Assembly: GCF_041146795.1 (NCBI RefSeq) | Contig: NC_135184.1 | Location: 2,629,967 to 2,693,966 of the forward strand | Direction: 5' to 3' | DNA: 64,000 nt | DNA from: Maylandia zebra | Taxonomy: Eukaryota; Chordata; Actinopteri; Cichliformes; Cichlidae | Shown: positions 32,880 to 44,691 of the stretch, piece by piece | Layout of the letters: every line of letters begins with the position of its first letter | Position numbering within the stretch: position 1 is the stretch's first letter | The notes under the pieces: generated by a model | What the model saw: only the letters and a program-made list of their open reading frames with translations | Told to the model about the DNA's origin: nothing | Database searches by the model: none | Translations under genes and position numbers: made by a program

Positions 32880-33910
32880 CAGTGTGTTCTCTAAAACCTA
32901 AAAGAGGAATTATGGATTTGATCAACTGGTCTCTGAATGCAATTGACACACCTTTCTCAACGAGAAGTCTGGGCTCGGGTGAGCCCGAGTGCCCTGGAGG
33001 GACTTTCCCTGCCAGAACTGGAGGATCATGTGCCTGGCGGGACTGTCGATCGAGGACGCTGAAGATATCTACCTATTCGGAACCATGATAACAGGGTTCT
33101 TGCTGATCGGAGCTGGCTTGGCCCTGACTTATCGAAGAATTAAGGAAGCGGAACTGGCTGTTCAAACCCCCACAAGGCTGCCCGCTGGGATTGAAATGAT
33201 GGGACGAGGCGTGAGTTTCTCAAAATGGGCTCATTGAGTCAGCACGGAAAAGATCTTGGAGAACGCACGGCTGCCGTGAACACTCAGAACAAGACCTCTG
33301 AGTGAAAAACTGGATTACATCTGGAGGGGCTAGCTCGAACAACACCTTTGAGTGCAAATTCGATCACATCTTGGAGCAGCTCACTGCGGTCGTGAGTTCT
33401 CAGAACCTGCTCTTTGAGCAAAAAGAAAGCTCATGGCTCTCCAACGGGAGATTGAGAGACCAGTGTTGGACTGTTAGAACAGCTTTGAAATTCATATGAG
33501 TTGTTCGCACTAAAGTAAAAACTATCATCACTTCATGCGGAGACCCCTTTGGCGCCAGCTGCGGCCTCGAGGATGGAACTGAACAAAACACCCTGATAAC
33601 GACTGAGTTTAGACTGTTCCCCCCATTCCATGCAAGGCCACCTGGGTTGGCTGGAAGACTGTTTACTTAGCCTGGCGGGCGAAGGACACTGTCTCAGCTG
33701 AACTCTGGACACACACACATACACTGATATGCACACACTGACCCCCCCTCCCTTTCCAAACGCCTTCGATGCTTGTGCCCTACCGGGGAAGATGGTGGTC
33801 GGCTCAACAGAGCAACAAACATCATCAAAGACAGTTACCACCCTGGTGCTCTGTATCTCATTGTACATCTGTATAGTGACAATGAAGGCATTCTATTCTA
33901 TTCTATCCAT
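32880..33910 (+). mobile_element. unclassified retroposon with small membrane ORF and (ATTCT)n tail
   Basis: The unit ends in a TTCTATTCTATTCTA tail at 33890-33905 after GACAATGAAGGCATTC, a style seen in fish retroposons. Near its start are two overlapping frames. One runs from 32911 to 33088 (MDLINWSLNAIDTPFS, Cys-rich). The other runs to 33237 and has a hydrophobic segment ITGFLLIGAGLALTY followed by a basic, charged tail. The second is more protein-like and could be the continuation after a frame shift. I do not know the family. Confidence 0.4.
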
Positions 33911-34095
33911 CCATCCATTCGCTTCCGCTTATCCTTTTCAGGGTCGCGGGGGGCGCTGGAGCCTATCCCAGCTGTCATAGGGCGAGAGGCGGGGTACACC
34001 CTGGACAGGTCGCCAGTCTGTCGCAGGGCCAACACACAGGGACAGACAACCATTCACACTCACATTCACTCGCACATTCACACCTAGTGGCAATT
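33905..34095 (-). repeat. common teleost interspersed repeat (minus)
   Basis: Starts ATCCATCCATTCGCTTCCGC and contains CCCAGCTGTCATAGGGCGAG. It is the reverse-oriented relative of 21838-22150. Confidence 0.7.
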
Positions 34096-34449
34096 TGGAT
34101 TAACCAATTAACCTATCTCCACATCTTTCTTCAAAAGATGCTTTATTGCACACACTTTGACAGATGATTATTTTTGGGCTTCTTCTCTCAGCAGCTCCAT
34201 CCACTCTGCCACCAACTCAGACTCCTCTCTTCACACACAATCCTTACTAGGGATGGGTATCGAAAACCGGTTCTTGTTGAGAATCGGTTCCCACTGTTTC
34301 AATTCCTTGGAATCGTTTGCCATTTTTGCAAACGATTCCCTTATCGATTCCAGTCGCCCTGAATGACGTCACCACGTTGCGGAGCGTCATTTACCTGGCA
34401 GGAAACACGGCGGCTCAAACGCTAAAAAGTTTGGTCATACTTTACAAGA

Positions 34450-34599
34450 ATGGATGACAACAGGGCAACTTGCAATACTTGCAAAGTAGATATTTCATTT
34501 AAGGGAGGAAACACTACGAATATGCAAAAGCATTTGCACACAAAACACGCGATGACCTTAAATGAATGTCGTGTTTTTAATTCCGCTCCGGACTCGTGA
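34450..34599 (+). pseudogene. BED zinc finger remnant of the hAT transposase
   Basis: A 49-residue frame starts at an ATG and includes ATCNTCKVDISF and MQKHLHTKHAM. This is a Cx2C...Hx(2-4)H pattern typical of the BED finger at the start of hAT transposases and ZBED proteins. A TGA at 34597 ends it and no catalytic core follows. Confidence 0.7.
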
Positions 34600-34901
34600 A
34601 TCTCAACCCAGCAGCAGCGGTAACGTTTGCACGTCCTCTCCCGTTAATGCGGCAGGTAAATAATCAGCTAACAGTGCATATTATGTTAGCGCGATCTGCC
34701 TTATCTGCCATTACTGTGCGTTTAGGTGACCATGATGGGAGAGACAGAGTCTGGCTGGCGCTCGCTGGCAGTTCTCGCTGCAGTCTACCGGTAGCGTCTC
34801 CTTTCAAGCCAGGATAGACTAATGTTACCGAGCAGAGACTAAGTTTGTGGTAAAAGGCTTGCACCCATTTGCTACAGCAGATGCCCCCGATTTTCGGTAA
34901 T

Positions 34902-36690
34902 CAGAATCAGAATCAGAATCAGAATCAGAATACTTTATTGATCCCTGGGGGAAATTATTTTTTGTTACAGTGCTCCATTTTAAACCAACATTAAGACAAG
35001 ACAGACAATACGCTAACTAAGAATAGTACAATATATACATATATATACATACATACATAAATAAGTCACTTATAAATAAATATTTGGAAAAGAAACATGT
35101 GTAGCTGTTGCAGTAAACAGTGTGTTAAGTGGATGCGTTGTACAGGGAGATGGCCACAGGCAGGAATGATTTCCTGTGTCGTTCAGTGGTGCTTTTCGGT
35201 AATCTCAGTCTCTCACTGAACGAGCTCCTGTGACTGACCAACATGTCATGGAGTGGGTGGGAGGTGTTATCCAACATTGTCTTTATCTTGGACAGCATCC
35301 GCCTCTCCGACACCACCTTGAGGGAGTCCAGCTCCATCCCCACAACATTGCTGGCCTTACGGATCAGTTTATTAAGTCTGTTGGCATCTGCGACCCTCAG
35401 CCTGCTCCCCCAGCATGCAACAGCATAGAGGATCGCACTGGCCACAACAGACTCATAGAAAATCCTCAGCATTTTCTGGCAGATGTTGAAGGACCTCAGC
35501 TGCCTCAAAAAATAGAGACGACTCTGGCCCTTCCTGTAAAGTGCTGTGGTGTTTTTAGCCCAGTCCAGTTTATTGTCAATGTGTACTCCAAGGTATTTAT
35601 AGTCCTCCACAATGTCAACACTGACCCCCTGGATTGAAACAGGGGTCAAGTGTTTCCTGGTCTTCCTAAAGTCCACGATCAGTTCCTTGGTCTTTGCCAC
35701 GTTGAGCTGCAGATGATTCTGCTCACACCACGTGACAAAGGAGTCGACCACAGCCCGGTACTCTGTCTCATCATCCCTGCTGATGCATCCAACCACCGCA
35801 GAGTCATCAGAAAACTTCTGAAGATGGCAAGTCTCTGTGCAGTGGCTGAAGTCTGTGGTGTAGAGGGTGAAGAGGAAGGGGGAGAGGACAGTCCCCTGTG
35901 GTGCCCCTGTGTTGCTAATCACCTTGTCAGACACACACTGTGGGAGACGTACATATTGTGGTCTTCCTGTCAGGTAATCAACAATCCAGGACACCAGAGA
36001 AGCATCCACCTGCATCGCTGCTAACTTATCACCCAGGAGGGTCGGCCTGATGGTGTTGAAAGCACTGGAAAAGTCAAAAAACATGACCCTCACAGTGCTC
36101 GCCGGCTGGTCCAGATGGGTGTAGACACGATTGAGCAGGTAGATGATAGCGTCCTCTGTTCCGAGACGAGGCTGATAAGCGAACTGAAGGGGATCCAGAT
36201 GTGGTCTTACTATGGGTCGCAGCTGGTCCAGGATGAGCCTTTCCAGGGTCTTCATGATGTGGGAGGTCAGTGCCACGGGCCTGTAATCCTGGGGGCCACT
36301 GGGACGAGGCGTCTTTGGTACAGGGACGAGGCATGATGTCTTCCACATCACCGGGACCCTCTGCAGACTCAGACTCAGCATAAACAGTTTATGAAAGACT
36401 CCACACAGCTGGGGGGCACAGGCCTTGAGGACAAGGGGACTCACTCCGTCTGGTCCAGCAGACTTGCCTGAGTGAAGTCTCCTCATTTGCATCTCAACCT
36501 GGTATTGAGTGAAGGTGATGGGTGGGGGAGGGGTGTCAGGAATCTCACAGGAGGCAACATGTGAAGAGAGAGGCTGGCACAGTGGTGTGGCTCTGGATTC
36601 CAGGCTGACTGCAGGTGAGGTTGTGGGGGTGGGAGCAGACACTGTGGTGTCGAATCTATTGAAAAACAGATTCAACTCGTTGGCTCTATT
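34902..36690 (-). mobile_element. Rex1/L2-type LINE inserted in the hAT element
   Basis: A 5'-truncated non-LTR element on the minus strand. Its 3' end carries GATCAATAAAGTATTC and five AATCAG-type units (34902-34930). The coding part runs from 36675 to 35125. No endonuclease domain is present. The fresh tail repeat and open frame imply a rather young insertion. Confidence 0.8.
35125..36675 (-). CDS. LINE ORF2 C-terminal part: reverse transcriptase
   Basis: The 516-codon frame (opening at a TTG because the 5' end is cut off) encodes a non-LTR RT. Landmarks in order: KSAGPDGVSPLVLK; DYRPVALTSHIMKTLERL; the first catalytic Asp in FFDFSSAFNTI; GAPQGTVLSPFLF; and the second catalytic box KFSDDSAVVG, where FSDD replaces the more common FADD. 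Then come LNVAKTKELIVDF, YKYLGVHID and a C-terminal domain ending near HRKSFLPVAISLYN. The frame is uninterrupted. It fits the CR1/L2/Rex1 group. Without the N-terminal endonuclease it cannot be autonomous. Confidence 0.85.
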   Translation of the reverse strand: MNLFFNRFDTTVSAPTPTTSPAVSLESRATPLCQPLSSHVASCEIPDTPPPPITFTQYQVEMQMRRLHSGKSAGPDGVSPLVLKACAPQLCGVFHKLFMLSLSLQRVPVMWKTSCLVPVPKTPRPSGPQDYRPVALTSHIMKTLERLILDQLRPIVRPHLDPLQFAYQPRLGTEDAIIYLLNRVYTHLDQPASTVRVMFFDFSSAFNTIRPTLLGDKLAAMQVDASLVSWIVDYLTGRPQYVRLPQCVSDKVISNTGAPQGTVLSPFLFTLYTTDFSHCTETCHLQKFSDDSAVVGCISRDDETEYRAVVDSFVTWCEQNHLQLNVAKTKELIVDFRKTRKHLTPVSIQGVSVDIVEDYKYLGVHIDNKLDWAKNTTALYRKGQSRLYFLRQLRSFNICQKMLRIFYESVVASAILYAVACWGSRLRVADANRLNKLIRKASNVVGMELDSLKVVSERRMLSKIKTMLDNTSHPLHDMLVSHRSSFSERLRLPKSTTERHRKSFLPVAISLYNAST

Positions 36691-37429
36691 CTATAAGTGA
36701 ATGTGTTTAATTGTAGGCAGGGACATTACTGGATATTCTTGTGTAATTGCTACAGAATAATTTATGTTATACTTTGTTATTGCTACAGAAGAATATTTAT
36801 TTTATTATTTTACATTTGCAATTTTTTTCCCCGGGGTCCCTGTGACACCCCATTGAAGAGCCATAGGCTGGATCTCTTAAGATCTCACTGCTGGGTTTGT
36901 AAGGCCATGTTACTCCTAAATTTCTATCTTGTTCAAAGAGAAGATATAATACAAAGTTCTAAGCTAATCGACCTTAGTGTTCTCCTTTTTTAAAAAGAAT
37001 CGATAAAGAATCGAGTCGTTAAACAGAATCGAAAATGGAATCGGAATCGTGAAAATCTTATCAATACCCATCCCTAATCCTTACTGAAAAAAATATAGGA
37101 GAGACCTAATTTGGTCATCACTGCAAGCCACCCTTCCCTGACACTGCCCCACTGTACCATCCCTCCCCTATAGCTGAGGCACAAACCACAACCTGCCATC
37201 CCAATTACATTTTAAATACGTATACAATTGTGCTATGCTAATTTTACTCTTTAGGAATGGTAGCACAAGCATATTTTATTTAGAAAGAAGAAGAAGACTA
37301 AGATCATTTTGCCCCAAAAAATGTTGATGATGGATATTCGTCACCAACAAATCATAAATTTCTAGTGATATAAAATATAGACATGTCAACATTGATAACA
37401 CCTTAACCTGGTATCCCAAAAGTTTGATT

Positions 37430-38880
37430 CGTTTTCAGCGGGAGAAACGTTTCGTCACTCATCCAGGTGACTTCTTGCAGTCTCAGCTTTCCCCAACCTT
37501 ATAAACAGGACATTTGCACAATAACTGAAACCAGCCCACTGAATGAACAGTGGGCTGTGAGGTCAGTTCCTTGATCATTAATATGCAAATTGTCATGACC
37601 ATTGATCAACAACCTCTGAACAAAGCCCACTGATCAATGTCCATGAGTACCATTCACAGAGAGTTGGGGAATGGCTGCAATCACAGCATTGTAAGATGGT
37701 GACAGATGTACCCTTAGGCCCCTCCTCAATTCAGAGATGGTCTTTCCCTTTTCACGTAAATGGCCTCCTTGACTCCGCCCTCAAACCAGCGTTCCTCCCT
37801 GTCCAGGATGTTACATCCTCATCATTGAAAGAGTGTCCACTGGCCTGTAGGTGTAAATAGACTGCAGAGTCCTGGCCTGACGAGGTGGCTCTTCCATCCT
37901 CTTTGCCAGAGATTGTTTGGTTTCCCCGATGTATAAATCCTGGCAATCCTCCTGCACTTAACAGCGTACACTATGTTACTCTGTTTGTGTCGGGGACCCG
38001 ATCCTTGGGGTGGACCAATTTTTGGCACAGTGTGTTTTGGGGTTTAAAAGCCACAGAGACCCGGTGTTTCGAAAAAATGCGTCTCAACTGTTCCGATACT
38101 CCTGACATGTACGGGATCACTACAGGTTTTCGCTTAGGCAGCAGTTGTCCTTCTCTCCTTTCTTTAGGCCCCTTCCCAGCTTTGACAAATGTCCAGCTGG
38201 GATAACCACATTTACTCAGGGCCTTCTTGATGTGATGTTCTTCTGCTCCCTGGCCGCTGTGTCTGTGGGGATGGTGTTCGCGCTGTGTTGTAGCGTCCTG
38301 ATGACACCCAGCTTGTGCTCCAGTGGATGATGAGAGTCAAACCTTAAATACTGATCCGTAGGTTTACGGTACACATCAGCTTTTAAATGTCCCCTATTAC
38401 TGATGGAAATCTCACAGTCTAAGAAGGCTAACCTGCCACTTTTCATATCCTCCCTGGTGAATTTGATGTGTCGATCCACCGAGTTAATGTGATCCGTGAA
38501 TTGTGGTACGTCCTGAGATTTGATTTTCACCCAGGTGTCATCCACATATCTGAACCAATGACTTGGTGGTGTTCCAGGGTAGGATAGCAAAGTACATCAT
38601 ATGAGACCATTATTTCATCTGCCTCCATAATGACATCTCTCACCTTCTCAACAAAATTGAAGGTGTTCTGGATGTGGTGTTCAGAGCTGCCAACGTGTTG
38701 AGGATCGAAGCCAGAAACTTAGAGATGTTATAGGTGACCGAGTTGATCATGCAGACAATCTTAAAGGTGCACCCTGCGTATGTATCTTCGGTAAACCATA
38801 CAGATCTGGTGTATAGTTCTGTATGGGTATAGCCTGTGGTATGAGGTCCAGTCAATAGCATTCACTTGTTCTAACTGCTT
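37430..38880 (-). mobile_element. Penelope-like element, degenerate
   Basis: On the minus strand, RT remnants at 38590-38216 include WFRYVDDTWVKI (catalytic YVDD), LAFLDCEIS and ADVYRKPTDQYLRFDSHHP. Downstream, 38028-37752 holds a GIY-YIG-type endonuclease remnant (NIVYAVKC, SGQDSAVYLHLQ, SFNDEDV) split over two frames. The left end (GAAACGTTTCGTCACTCATC) is a usual Penelope terminus. Frameshifts show it is inactive. Confidence 0.8.
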
Positions 38881-40397
38881 CAGACAAAATTTTGTCAGAA
38901 CAGTGACAACATTTTCTCATAATAAGTCTTTCTGATTTAGCAAAACCGGATAATTTCCTGCTCTATAAAATCAAAGTTAGCATGCTCAGTTCAGATGGCA
39001 ATGAAAAATCAATGATTTGCAAAACTAATAAACGCATATTTTATTCATAACAGAACATCCAAAACATATCTAAGATGTTTTATTCAGTTGTGTTGTTGAC
39101 CTTTTGCCAGTTAATTTCATTATTTGCAAAATATTCCTCTACATTTTTTAACCACTTTCTTTTCCCTCTTTTGTGCCTTTTCCCAGTTTTTTTTAACATA
39201 TGCTGCTGCCATCAAATTCAAAGTAGGTCAGTATTTTTCATGAAATTGTACATTTTCTCAATGTAAACTCTATGTTCTGTGGTGAATAAAATATCTTCAT
39301 TTTATCAGATTTTGAAATCATTGCAACCTGTTTTCATTTATGTTTTACACGGCTTCACAACTTTGTTGGAATTGGGGTTATACATTAAATAACTCCTGTT
39401 GGGTTTTAGCTAATTGCTATTAATTCATAAATTCAATTTAGCAGGAGCAAAGCAAAATCCACACCAAGTGATAATAAGTAATAAAAAATAATAATCACAT
39501 AATCACTTTTTGTAATCCCAAAACAAAAAAAAGCAGCGGAAAAACTGAGGAAAAATATCTAAATCCACTTTTCTGGGTCCATGATGTTCGGGTGGTGGTT
39601 ACTCCTCTGGTGGTTCTTGCTATAGTTTTTAACTGCAAATTCCCAGGGCCAAATCCTCGGACCAGTGGCGGTCCTAGCCCGTTTGGCGCCCTGGGCGAAC
39701 ACTCTCTCTGGCGATATTATGGATTAGAATTATACTTTACTATATTTTGTCATAGGCAGCACGGTGGCACGGTGGTTAGCACTGTTGCCTCACAGCAAGA
39801 AGGTCCTGAGTTCAATTCCACCATCAGGCCGGGGACTTTCTGTGTGGAGTTTGATTTGAGGTTGTTTTGCAGGTATAGGACCTGAGCACCTTGCTGTCAC
39901 TGAGTTAACAATGAACTCCTCAGTATAAAAGTATCCTAGAGACAGATTTGAGACCATCAGTCCAACAGCTAAAGCTTGGCCCAAACTGGGTCATGCAACG
40001 TTACAATCTTCCTTCAATCATTTACATTATGTTGGTTCAGTACATCACCCCTTGTTGATTGTCTCTTCCTGTGGGTCAGTCCTCCTGCTCCTGTCGTACA
40101 AGTTCAGTTTGATATAAGACTTTTATTAGAACAGTCAATTTCAATCTAAGATTTTAAAGCATAAAGGCTCCAACAGCAATGCAGATGTTAGTATAACTGA
40201 AATTATTATGTAGTTATTTGCTTTCATTATTATTTTGCCGCTAGCATTGCTTAAAAAAAGGAGTCGTGTTTTTAAATATATATATATTTCATTCATGTTG
40301 ATATGAATGTTAAGCAGCTGAAATCATGGAGCTGAGAGATGATCCTGTTTAATCTTTTGAACACATTCACCTCAGCTGACACGTTCAGCAGCAGACA
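38881..40397. other. intergenic before J3
   Basis: A+T-rich, no gene. 39754-39853 (plus) holds a short copy of the teleost repeat seen at 21838 (GTGGTTAGCACTGTTGCC). The last 130 bases match the J2-proximal flank. Confidence 0.5.
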
Positions 40398-40425
40398 GGT
40401 TTTTGTAGCAGTCTGTCTCACTGTG
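40398..40425 (+). promoter_or_regulatory. J3 recombination signal (12-RSS)
   Basis: Nonamer GGTTTTTGT (40398-40406), a 12-bp spacer as in J1 and J2, and heptamer CACTGTG (40419-40425). Confidence 0.93.
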
Positions 40426-40477
40426 GGAGGATATGGCTACTTCATCTTTGGCTCTGGAACTAAACTGTCTGTAACAG
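40426..40477 (+). CDS. TRGJ: TCR gamma joining segment J3
   Basis: A 52-base J segment reads GGYGYFIFGSGTKLSVT and ends in a phase 1 splice donor. The following intron repeats the J1/J2 intron start up to about 40741 and then diverges. It splices to C3 at 41916. Confidence 0.92.
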
Positions 40478-41060
40478 GTAAGAACAAACATTTATTTTCC
40501 TTCAGTTGTTTTATTGTAGAAGCTGAAAATGTGTTTAAAGTCAGTTTGTGCTGCTTCAGGCTTTACATGTTAGTTTTTCATCATTAGTAGAGAATTCATC
40601 TGCAGCCATTGTTACATAAGAAAAGCTCAATAATCTCTGAAAACATGTTGAAATCTCACTGAACAACTAAAGTTATTCTTTATTTCTGCAAATATTAGTG
40701 ATGTTACAAATATTTAGGATTTGATCCTCTCAGTGATTCTGCACCATAAAGATTTTTTAATAATTTATTGACGCAATTTTAATAAATATGAAAACTGAAA
40801 GCAAAATTATATTAAACACAACTTTTACATAATTGTTTTTAACTTAAGACATAACATTACAAATTCTAACACGCAAATCTTAATGTTCATTTTCATTTTA
40901 AACATATATGGCATAGGTGTTTGTTAGAATAACTGTTGCTTACAAGTTTATAAAACATGTAAAACAAAATCCAGACACAAAAAAGTTTATTTACACTGCT
41001 GAGTTTTGTTTTTTACAATCATCTGTTCTCTTAACAACATGACTTCATAAAGTATATTGT

Positions 41061-41331
41061 AAATGGACTGATTTGTATATAGCACTTTTCTACTCCCTCG
41101 GAGTACTCAAAGCTCTGTATACAACATGCCACATTCACCCAATCACTTTATCTATACTTAGTGCTTTCTAACTACAATCACACACATTCACACTCCGATG
41201 GATGCATCGGAGAGCAACTTGGGGTTAGCATCTTGCCCAAGGATACTCTGCATGCAAACTGGAGGATCGAACCACCAACCTTCCAATCAGTAGGTGACCT
41301 GCTCTACCTCCTGAGCTACAGCCACCCCGCC
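41061..41331 (-). repeat. SINE in the J3-C3 intron
   Basis: The reverse complement has a tRNA-like head (GTGGCTGTAGCTCAGGAGG), a B box (GGTTCGATCCTCC) and a GGGCAAGAT core. It lies in the J3 to C3 intron. Confidence 0.75.
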
Positions 41332-41915
41332 ATATATTAAAAGAATGAAGCTCCAGGCTGGTAATGGACAAGGAGAAGTGTGGTGTATGTTATGAAAAGG
41401 CTGTGAGCCCACACCTACAGCCAGTTTAGAAGTCAGTCTAACATACTTGTCTTTTGAATGTAGAAGGAAACCTGAGTGGACAGAAAAGGACGACACAAGC
41501 ACCAAGTATACATGTGACCACACAGCAACCACCATCAGGTTTGAACCCAGAACTTTCTTACTTCATGTGCTAACCACCACACCAAAATATCACCCTTCAT
41601 CTTTTCAGTTATTTTATTCAAATTTAATAACAGGAAAAAATGGTCCAAACTGACATGTAATGTTATTTAACATTTCAAAAGTATTTTGTTTTCCTCATGT
41701 GAGCCATGATGACATGAGGTGATGACTGTGTTTGATATGAAGCTGAATCCAGTGTATGTAGTGAACTTTGTGCTGATGAGTAGTTTAGTGATCAGAGTCC
41801 ATGTAGTTTCCAGGATCAGACTGAATGCAGTGCAGTGCTGGAAGCTGCTGCTGACTGTGTGAATGTGTGTCTGTGCTGCTTGTTGCTGCTTCAAACTTCT
41901 ATTTTTACCCAACAG

Positions 41916-42453
41916 GACCCAGAGTCCACGTAGATGGGAACAGCTCCCTGCTGTGTGTGCCCCCAGGCATGTTTCCTTTTCTGGTCCAGCTGTCATGTAG
42001 AAACCAGACAAGGAACGGCCGACTGAAGCAGCTGCCCCCTGCTGACGGAGAGCAGTCAGAGCTCAGAGAGTCGAGGCCCTACTCTCCCATCTTAATGACC
42101 CATGAAAGCAGCACCTATGAATGTGACTGCTACATAAAGCACAGGGGGAAGCTCCAAACACAACAAGGTAATGAAGGCTTGGTGACTGTGTTCAGCAGTG
42201 ATTCAGCTTCATGTGGAGATGCTGTCAAAGAGAGCAGAGCAGCAGAGGACTGACATTTCTCACTGCAGCTCCAAACATTTATGTTTTTGTTCTTTTCATT
42301 GCAGATTATGTGCCATCTATGTTCGAGGTGAAGTCGATCTACATGCTGTACACAGTGCTGATAGTGAAGAGTCTGGTGTACTGCTGTGGACTCTCTCTGC
42401 TGATGATGCTCACAAACAAGGGAGCGTCCACCAACTGCACACATGCTGACTGA
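41916..42453 (+). CDS. TRGC: TCR gamma constant region C3, two exons, no hinge exon
   Basis: Exons 41916-42167 and 42305-42453 give 133 residues with the J base. The IgC exon has the first Cys in SLLCVPP. The core Trp position is Cys (VQLSCRNQ) and strand F is YECDCYIK, the same paired extra cysteines as C2. There is no separate hinge exon. Exon 2 starts with a short stalk (DYVPSMFEVKSIYM) that has no Cys, so a covalent interchain bond is unlikely. The Lys membrane segment and tail match C1 and C2. Flanking 5' intron and the first 130 bp of the next intron are near-identical to C1 and C2. AATAAA lies at 42639. Confidence 0.88.
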
Positions 42454-43823
42454 CTGTTTCCTGCTCGCCTTTTCTCACCATCACATCTCATCAATTCATC
42501 TCATTCATCACTTTGATCAGTGTTGTGTTTATGATGTAGTTCATTCCGCTTCTATTTTGCTTTTATATTGCATTTTTATGCACACTGTATTCTAAAGAAG
42601 TATATATGGACAGTTATGGATCAAATGGAAATTCCTATAATAAACTGATCACTGATCAAAATAAATGTGATTTTTATTGTCTAGTTATTTTGATTTTTAA
42701 TTTGGTCATGTATTCTAAAACAAAAAAATAAAGCTTCATATTTTATCATTGTTATAGTTACATTATTATCCAGAGTGAGTTTTTTCATGCATTCAAAAAA
42801 CTTCAAAGAATCTGTGATTTATGAAACCATGTTAACACTTGTTTGTCACATTTACATCTTTAGTTTTAAATTATATCCATTTCCAAACAGAACTCCTGCA
42901 TCAGAAGAAGACAAAAGTCAAATGAATGATCCAAATGTACTAAAACATGTAAAAGATTTGAACACAAATTTTAACCTAAATCATCTGAACTGTGACTGAA
43001 TAGGTTTTTACATTCTGTGGATGAAAAGTTGGTCAACAGCGACACCTGGAGTTGTTTTGTATGTCAGAGAAAACCAGACCTGTTCATTAATACTTAGTGA
43101 TACTTTTTTCAAAATACAATTTTGAAAATATTTTAAAACAATAATGAAATAATTATGATCACAACACCTCACACTCAACATTTACTTTTGTTTTTTGTTT
43201 GGTATATATTAAAATGCTTGACATAACTGGCAGATGTGAAATGTAAACATGAGGTCAGAGGTCAAATGTGACATGACATTTGGATGCAGGCCACATGTGA
43301 GGTGCAGAATGCTCGTATTACTTCCTAAATGTTGCCAATACACACAAAGGCAGCAGCATTTTAAGCTTTAATCCTAGAGCTGAAAGACATTTTATGAAAG
43401 TTTGACATTATTTGACCTTGAAGAAGAGCTCAGAGGAATAAAGTAATGTGAAATTCAGGATCTCCATATATATATATATATAAATATTCTCTATATGCTG
43501 TCAGTGCAAAAAATGACATTAAGAGACATAGTTTTAAATAACTTTACATACCATTATCATAACTTTGACCTTCAGATCAATTTATTGACTTTGAAGGTCA
43601 GAGGTCAACTATGATATTTTAAACCTTTACACTCTACTTTCTGGCACTCTACGGCACCTGTGTTTCTTGTAGGTTATGAGGCTTTATGTAAATATTTTTA
43701 TTTTTTTATTTATGTATTTTATAAATCATTAAGCTGACCTTGAACATGACTTTACTCTACAAAGCTGAAAAATAAGTTTTAATTGTTAATTAATTGTTAA
43801 GCTTTTTTGTTTAGGGACAGAAT

Positions 43824-43825
<2 letters not shown>

Positions 43826-43890
<65 letters not shown>
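43826..43890. repeat. (AC)n microsatellite
   Basis: An uninterrupted AC run. Confidence 0.95.
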
Positions 43891-43894
<4 letters not shown>

Positions 43895-43929
43895 GCTACC
43901 AAAAACACACTGTCCTTATTACATAATAA

Positions 43930-43932
43930 CAC

Positions 43933-43982
<50 letters not shown>

Positions 43983-44011
43983 CGAATAATAATAACAACA
44001 ACAACAACAAC

Positions 44012-44050
<39 letters not shown>
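43930..44050. repeat. (AAT)n / (AAC)n trinucleotide repeat
   Basis: AAT triplets with a short AAC block. The apparent poly-Leu frame on the minus strand is an artefact of this repeat. Confidence 0.95.
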
Positions 44051-44051
<1 letters not shown>

Positions 44052-44691
44052 TAAAGGATTTCCTGTATCTGTCTGCATGTGTCATATTAACGACACTTCA
44101 TGTTAGAAGAAGTAAATATGTTTCAGTAAATAAGGTGCAAAAGATGTTTTTAAATATTTATGAACGGAAACAAAGAGACTGTTGGTGAATGCGCACAAAT
44201 GTTTTCTTCAGCTCGAAGAAGTCTTTGTTTTTCTAAGAATGAGGCAACAACGGGACTTTTGTGATTCTGTATCGGGGGTTTCATGTTCTGTTGATCTGAT
44301 AACAGGAACAGATGTACAGGAGGCCTTTTTCTAAACCCTCCCATATGAAGATAATAACACAAAAATGTATTAATTAATTAAATTAAATAAACAAGAACAC
44401 AAACGACTGCACTAGTTTAAAAAACAAAAGTTGGACAAATGTGATGTCTTGCATAAATTGTGACATGTGTTGATTGTTATACGCAGCTGTATATGTGCAC
44501 AATGGTTATTATTGTGTAAGGTTTTTTTAATGTGTCACTTTTTTTCATTGTAAATGGTCACCAACGAACTCTTGAGTGGGTTTTTCACCTCTTCTTTTAT
44601 TTCATCACAGTTGTTTTGAACTCATCTGTGAGTTGTTTCTCTCACTGATTAAAAACACTGATCATTGCAGATGCAGCTGAAATCAGACCGA

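Larger units (their letters stand above)
34248..37076 (+). mobile_element. hAT transposon remnant with LINE inserted in it
   Basis: The inverted ends are TAGGGATGGGTATCG and its counterpart at 37060-37076. They are flanked by an exact 8-bp direct repeat ATCCTTAC (34240-34247 and 37077-37084), the size expected of hAT elements. A BED-type zinc finger remnant lies at 34450-34599. Most of the transposase is absent, and a LINE occupies 34902-36690. The two hAT ends total about 1 kb. Confidence 0.85.
42454..44691. other. region between convergent C3 and C4, first part
   Basis: C3 3' UTR, then A+T-rich sequence. No gene is seen. Microsatellites are listed separately. Confidence 0.5.

Noticed and set aside
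43786-44085. poly-Leu/poly-Val open frame on the minus strand
   Set aside because: Produced by the (AAT)n and (AC)n microsatellites.
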